Positions 63,290 to 64,000 of a stretch of DNA of 64,000 bases are shown one piece after another. The stretch comes from CAYWBI01 sp964456445 (GTDB lineage Bacteria > Calditrichota > Calditrichia > Calditrichales > J004): positions 1 through 64,000 of the forward strand of contig CAYWBI010000002.1 of NCBI GenBank assembly GCA_964456445.1, given 5' to 3'. Each line of letters opens with the position of its first letter. Position 1 is the first letter of the stretch. Under the pieces are notes generated by a model, which ran no database searches, was not told the origin of the DNA, and saw only the letters and a list, made by a program, of their open reading frames with translations. Made by a program: the position numbers and the translations under genes.

Positions 63290-64000
63290 AATTTCCCCCC
63301 CGCGTAAACAGCTATCAGTCCAATTAACATATCGGTCTTTAATATCATACTCGCCAGACCCAGGGCGGCAGGAGTGCGAAAGTTCCATAAGTAAACAGCA
63401 AGAACGATCAATACTGCTGCTACCCCCGGCACAACGACATAAATATAATAAATATTATAGATATTTTGCAGGAAAGGTAGAAATAAAAAGCAGATTAAAA
63501 GGAAAAAAACCACATTAATCAGGATTAGCGCGCGCCGGTTACCATATTTACCGGCAAATGTGATTGCCCCGTTTTGCACATCCCCGTTTACATCCTGCAT
63601 ATCTTTTAAAACTTCCCTTCCAAAATGAAAGAAAAAGGCAAATATAGCAGGATATAAGCCTGCCCGGATATCATTCACTGCCAAGGCGCCATAGAGGAAG
63701 GTAATTGCTGAAATTAATGCAACACTCATATTTCCGATCAATACCATTTTTTTCCAATAGCGACTATAGAAATAGAGTGCAACAATGGCCAAGGCGGCAA
63801 TAATCTCCAGCATCGGCGGTAGCCACAAGCCAACCACCAGGGCTGTTGAGTTCAGGACATAATAATAGAGACGGGCCCGGTTTACCGTCATCCTACCGGC
63901 GGGCAAGATGCGTGAGGGACGGTTTATACGATCGATATCAAAATCAAAAATATCATTGATCACGTTTGCGCCGGCGGTGACAAAAGCGACGACAAGCATA
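63286..64000 (-). CDS. UbiA-family prenyltransferase, truncated by the window edge
   Basis: At least 237 residues of a membrane prenyltransferase; the frame is open to the window edge, so about 50 N-terminal residues are missing. The first Asp-rich motif is NDIFDFDIDRINRPSR, the second DMQDVNGDV. The first motif with the following PSRILPAG is close to geranylgeranylglyceryl-phosphate or related archaeal-like enzymes and some heme or quinone ones. Eight helices are expected. It overlaps maf by four bases. The substrate is not clear. Confidence 0.88.
   Translation of the reverse strand, partial: MLVVAFVTAGANVINDIFDFDIDRINRPSRILPAGRMTVNRARLYYYVLNSTALVVGLWLPPMLEIIAALAIVALYFYSRYWKKMVLIGNMSVALISAITFLYGALAVNDIRAGLYPAIFAFFFHFGREVLKDMQDVNGDVQNGAITFAGKYGNRRALILINVVFFLLICFLFLPFLQNIYNIYYIYVVVPGVAAVLIVLAVYLWNFRTPAALGLASMILKTDMLIGLIAVYAGGKL

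Noticed and set aside
1..64000. tRNA, rRNA and other structured RNA genes
   Set aside because: I looked in the intergenic stretches for T-loop-like GGTTCRANYCC sequences on both strands and for riboswitch-like blocks and saw none; a covariance-model search would be decisive.

Overview
The window reads as chromosomal DNA of an uncultured or draft-sequenced Gram-negative bacterium of the Fibrobacteres-Chlorobi-Bacteroidetes kind, most like Calditrichota, KSB1 or Marinimicrobia relatives. The clues are a secreted protein ending in a YPNPFNPTT-type sorting domain, a GWxTD-domain protein, DUF5683 and YfiM/DUF2279-like proteins, a futalosine-pathway MqnA-like protein, and a ferrochelatase carrying a Cys-rich insert. 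This placement is inferred from gene content only. A run of 100 N (23427-23526) marks an assembly gap.

Layout. 102-3792 (+): type II thioesterase, Sfp-type phosphopantetheinyl transferase and two tandem sulfotransferases, looking like the tail of a carrier-protein-dependent biosynthetic locus. 3838-8633 (+): lipoprotein, GAF/sigma-54 activator, PEGA-domain Ser/Thr kinase and an unknown exported protein in one operon. It is followed by a tandem palindrome, a good sigma-54 promoter match and a large secreted modular protein (8885-11116) closed by a strong terminator. 11538-21353 (-): ridA, two small envelope proteins, purF, ubiA-like, ftsY, rimO, a GWxTD protein and a two-component system. 21360-21890: AT-rich region with DnaA boxes, the likely oriC, then dnaA (+). 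23294-24001: heptamer repeats, the N gap and about three copies of a 133-bp tandem repeat.

24002-26747 (-): MqnA-like protein, membrane protein and UDP-sugar pyrophosphorylase. 26899-30315 (-): a single reading frame joining a complete molybdopterin oxidoreductase to a complete NifS/IscS-type cysteine desulfurase. It lies just downstream of a compact ten-gene heme operon (hemX-A-C-D-E-N-Y-B-L-H, 30466-41604, -) that covers every step from glutamyl-tRNA to protoheme. 42087-46993: thioesterase and divergent carAB. 47068-51974 (-): DUF5808 protein, cysS, ddl, glnS. 52088-58153 (-): gltX, dedA, queA, ruvB, ruvA, ruvC, yebC. 58341-61519 (-): UDP-xylose synthase-like protein, aldo/keto reductase and a Cys/Met-metabolism PLP enzyme, divergent from an Rrf2-type regulator that is frameshifted in a G run. 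62207-64000 (-): lone receiver protein, maf and a UbiA-type prenyltransferase cut by the window edge.

The most unusual items are the oxidoreductase-desulfurase fusion, the self-contained sigma-54 circuit and the repeat block next to dnaA. No tRNA, rRNA, CRISPR array, insertion sequence or phage gene was recognised.
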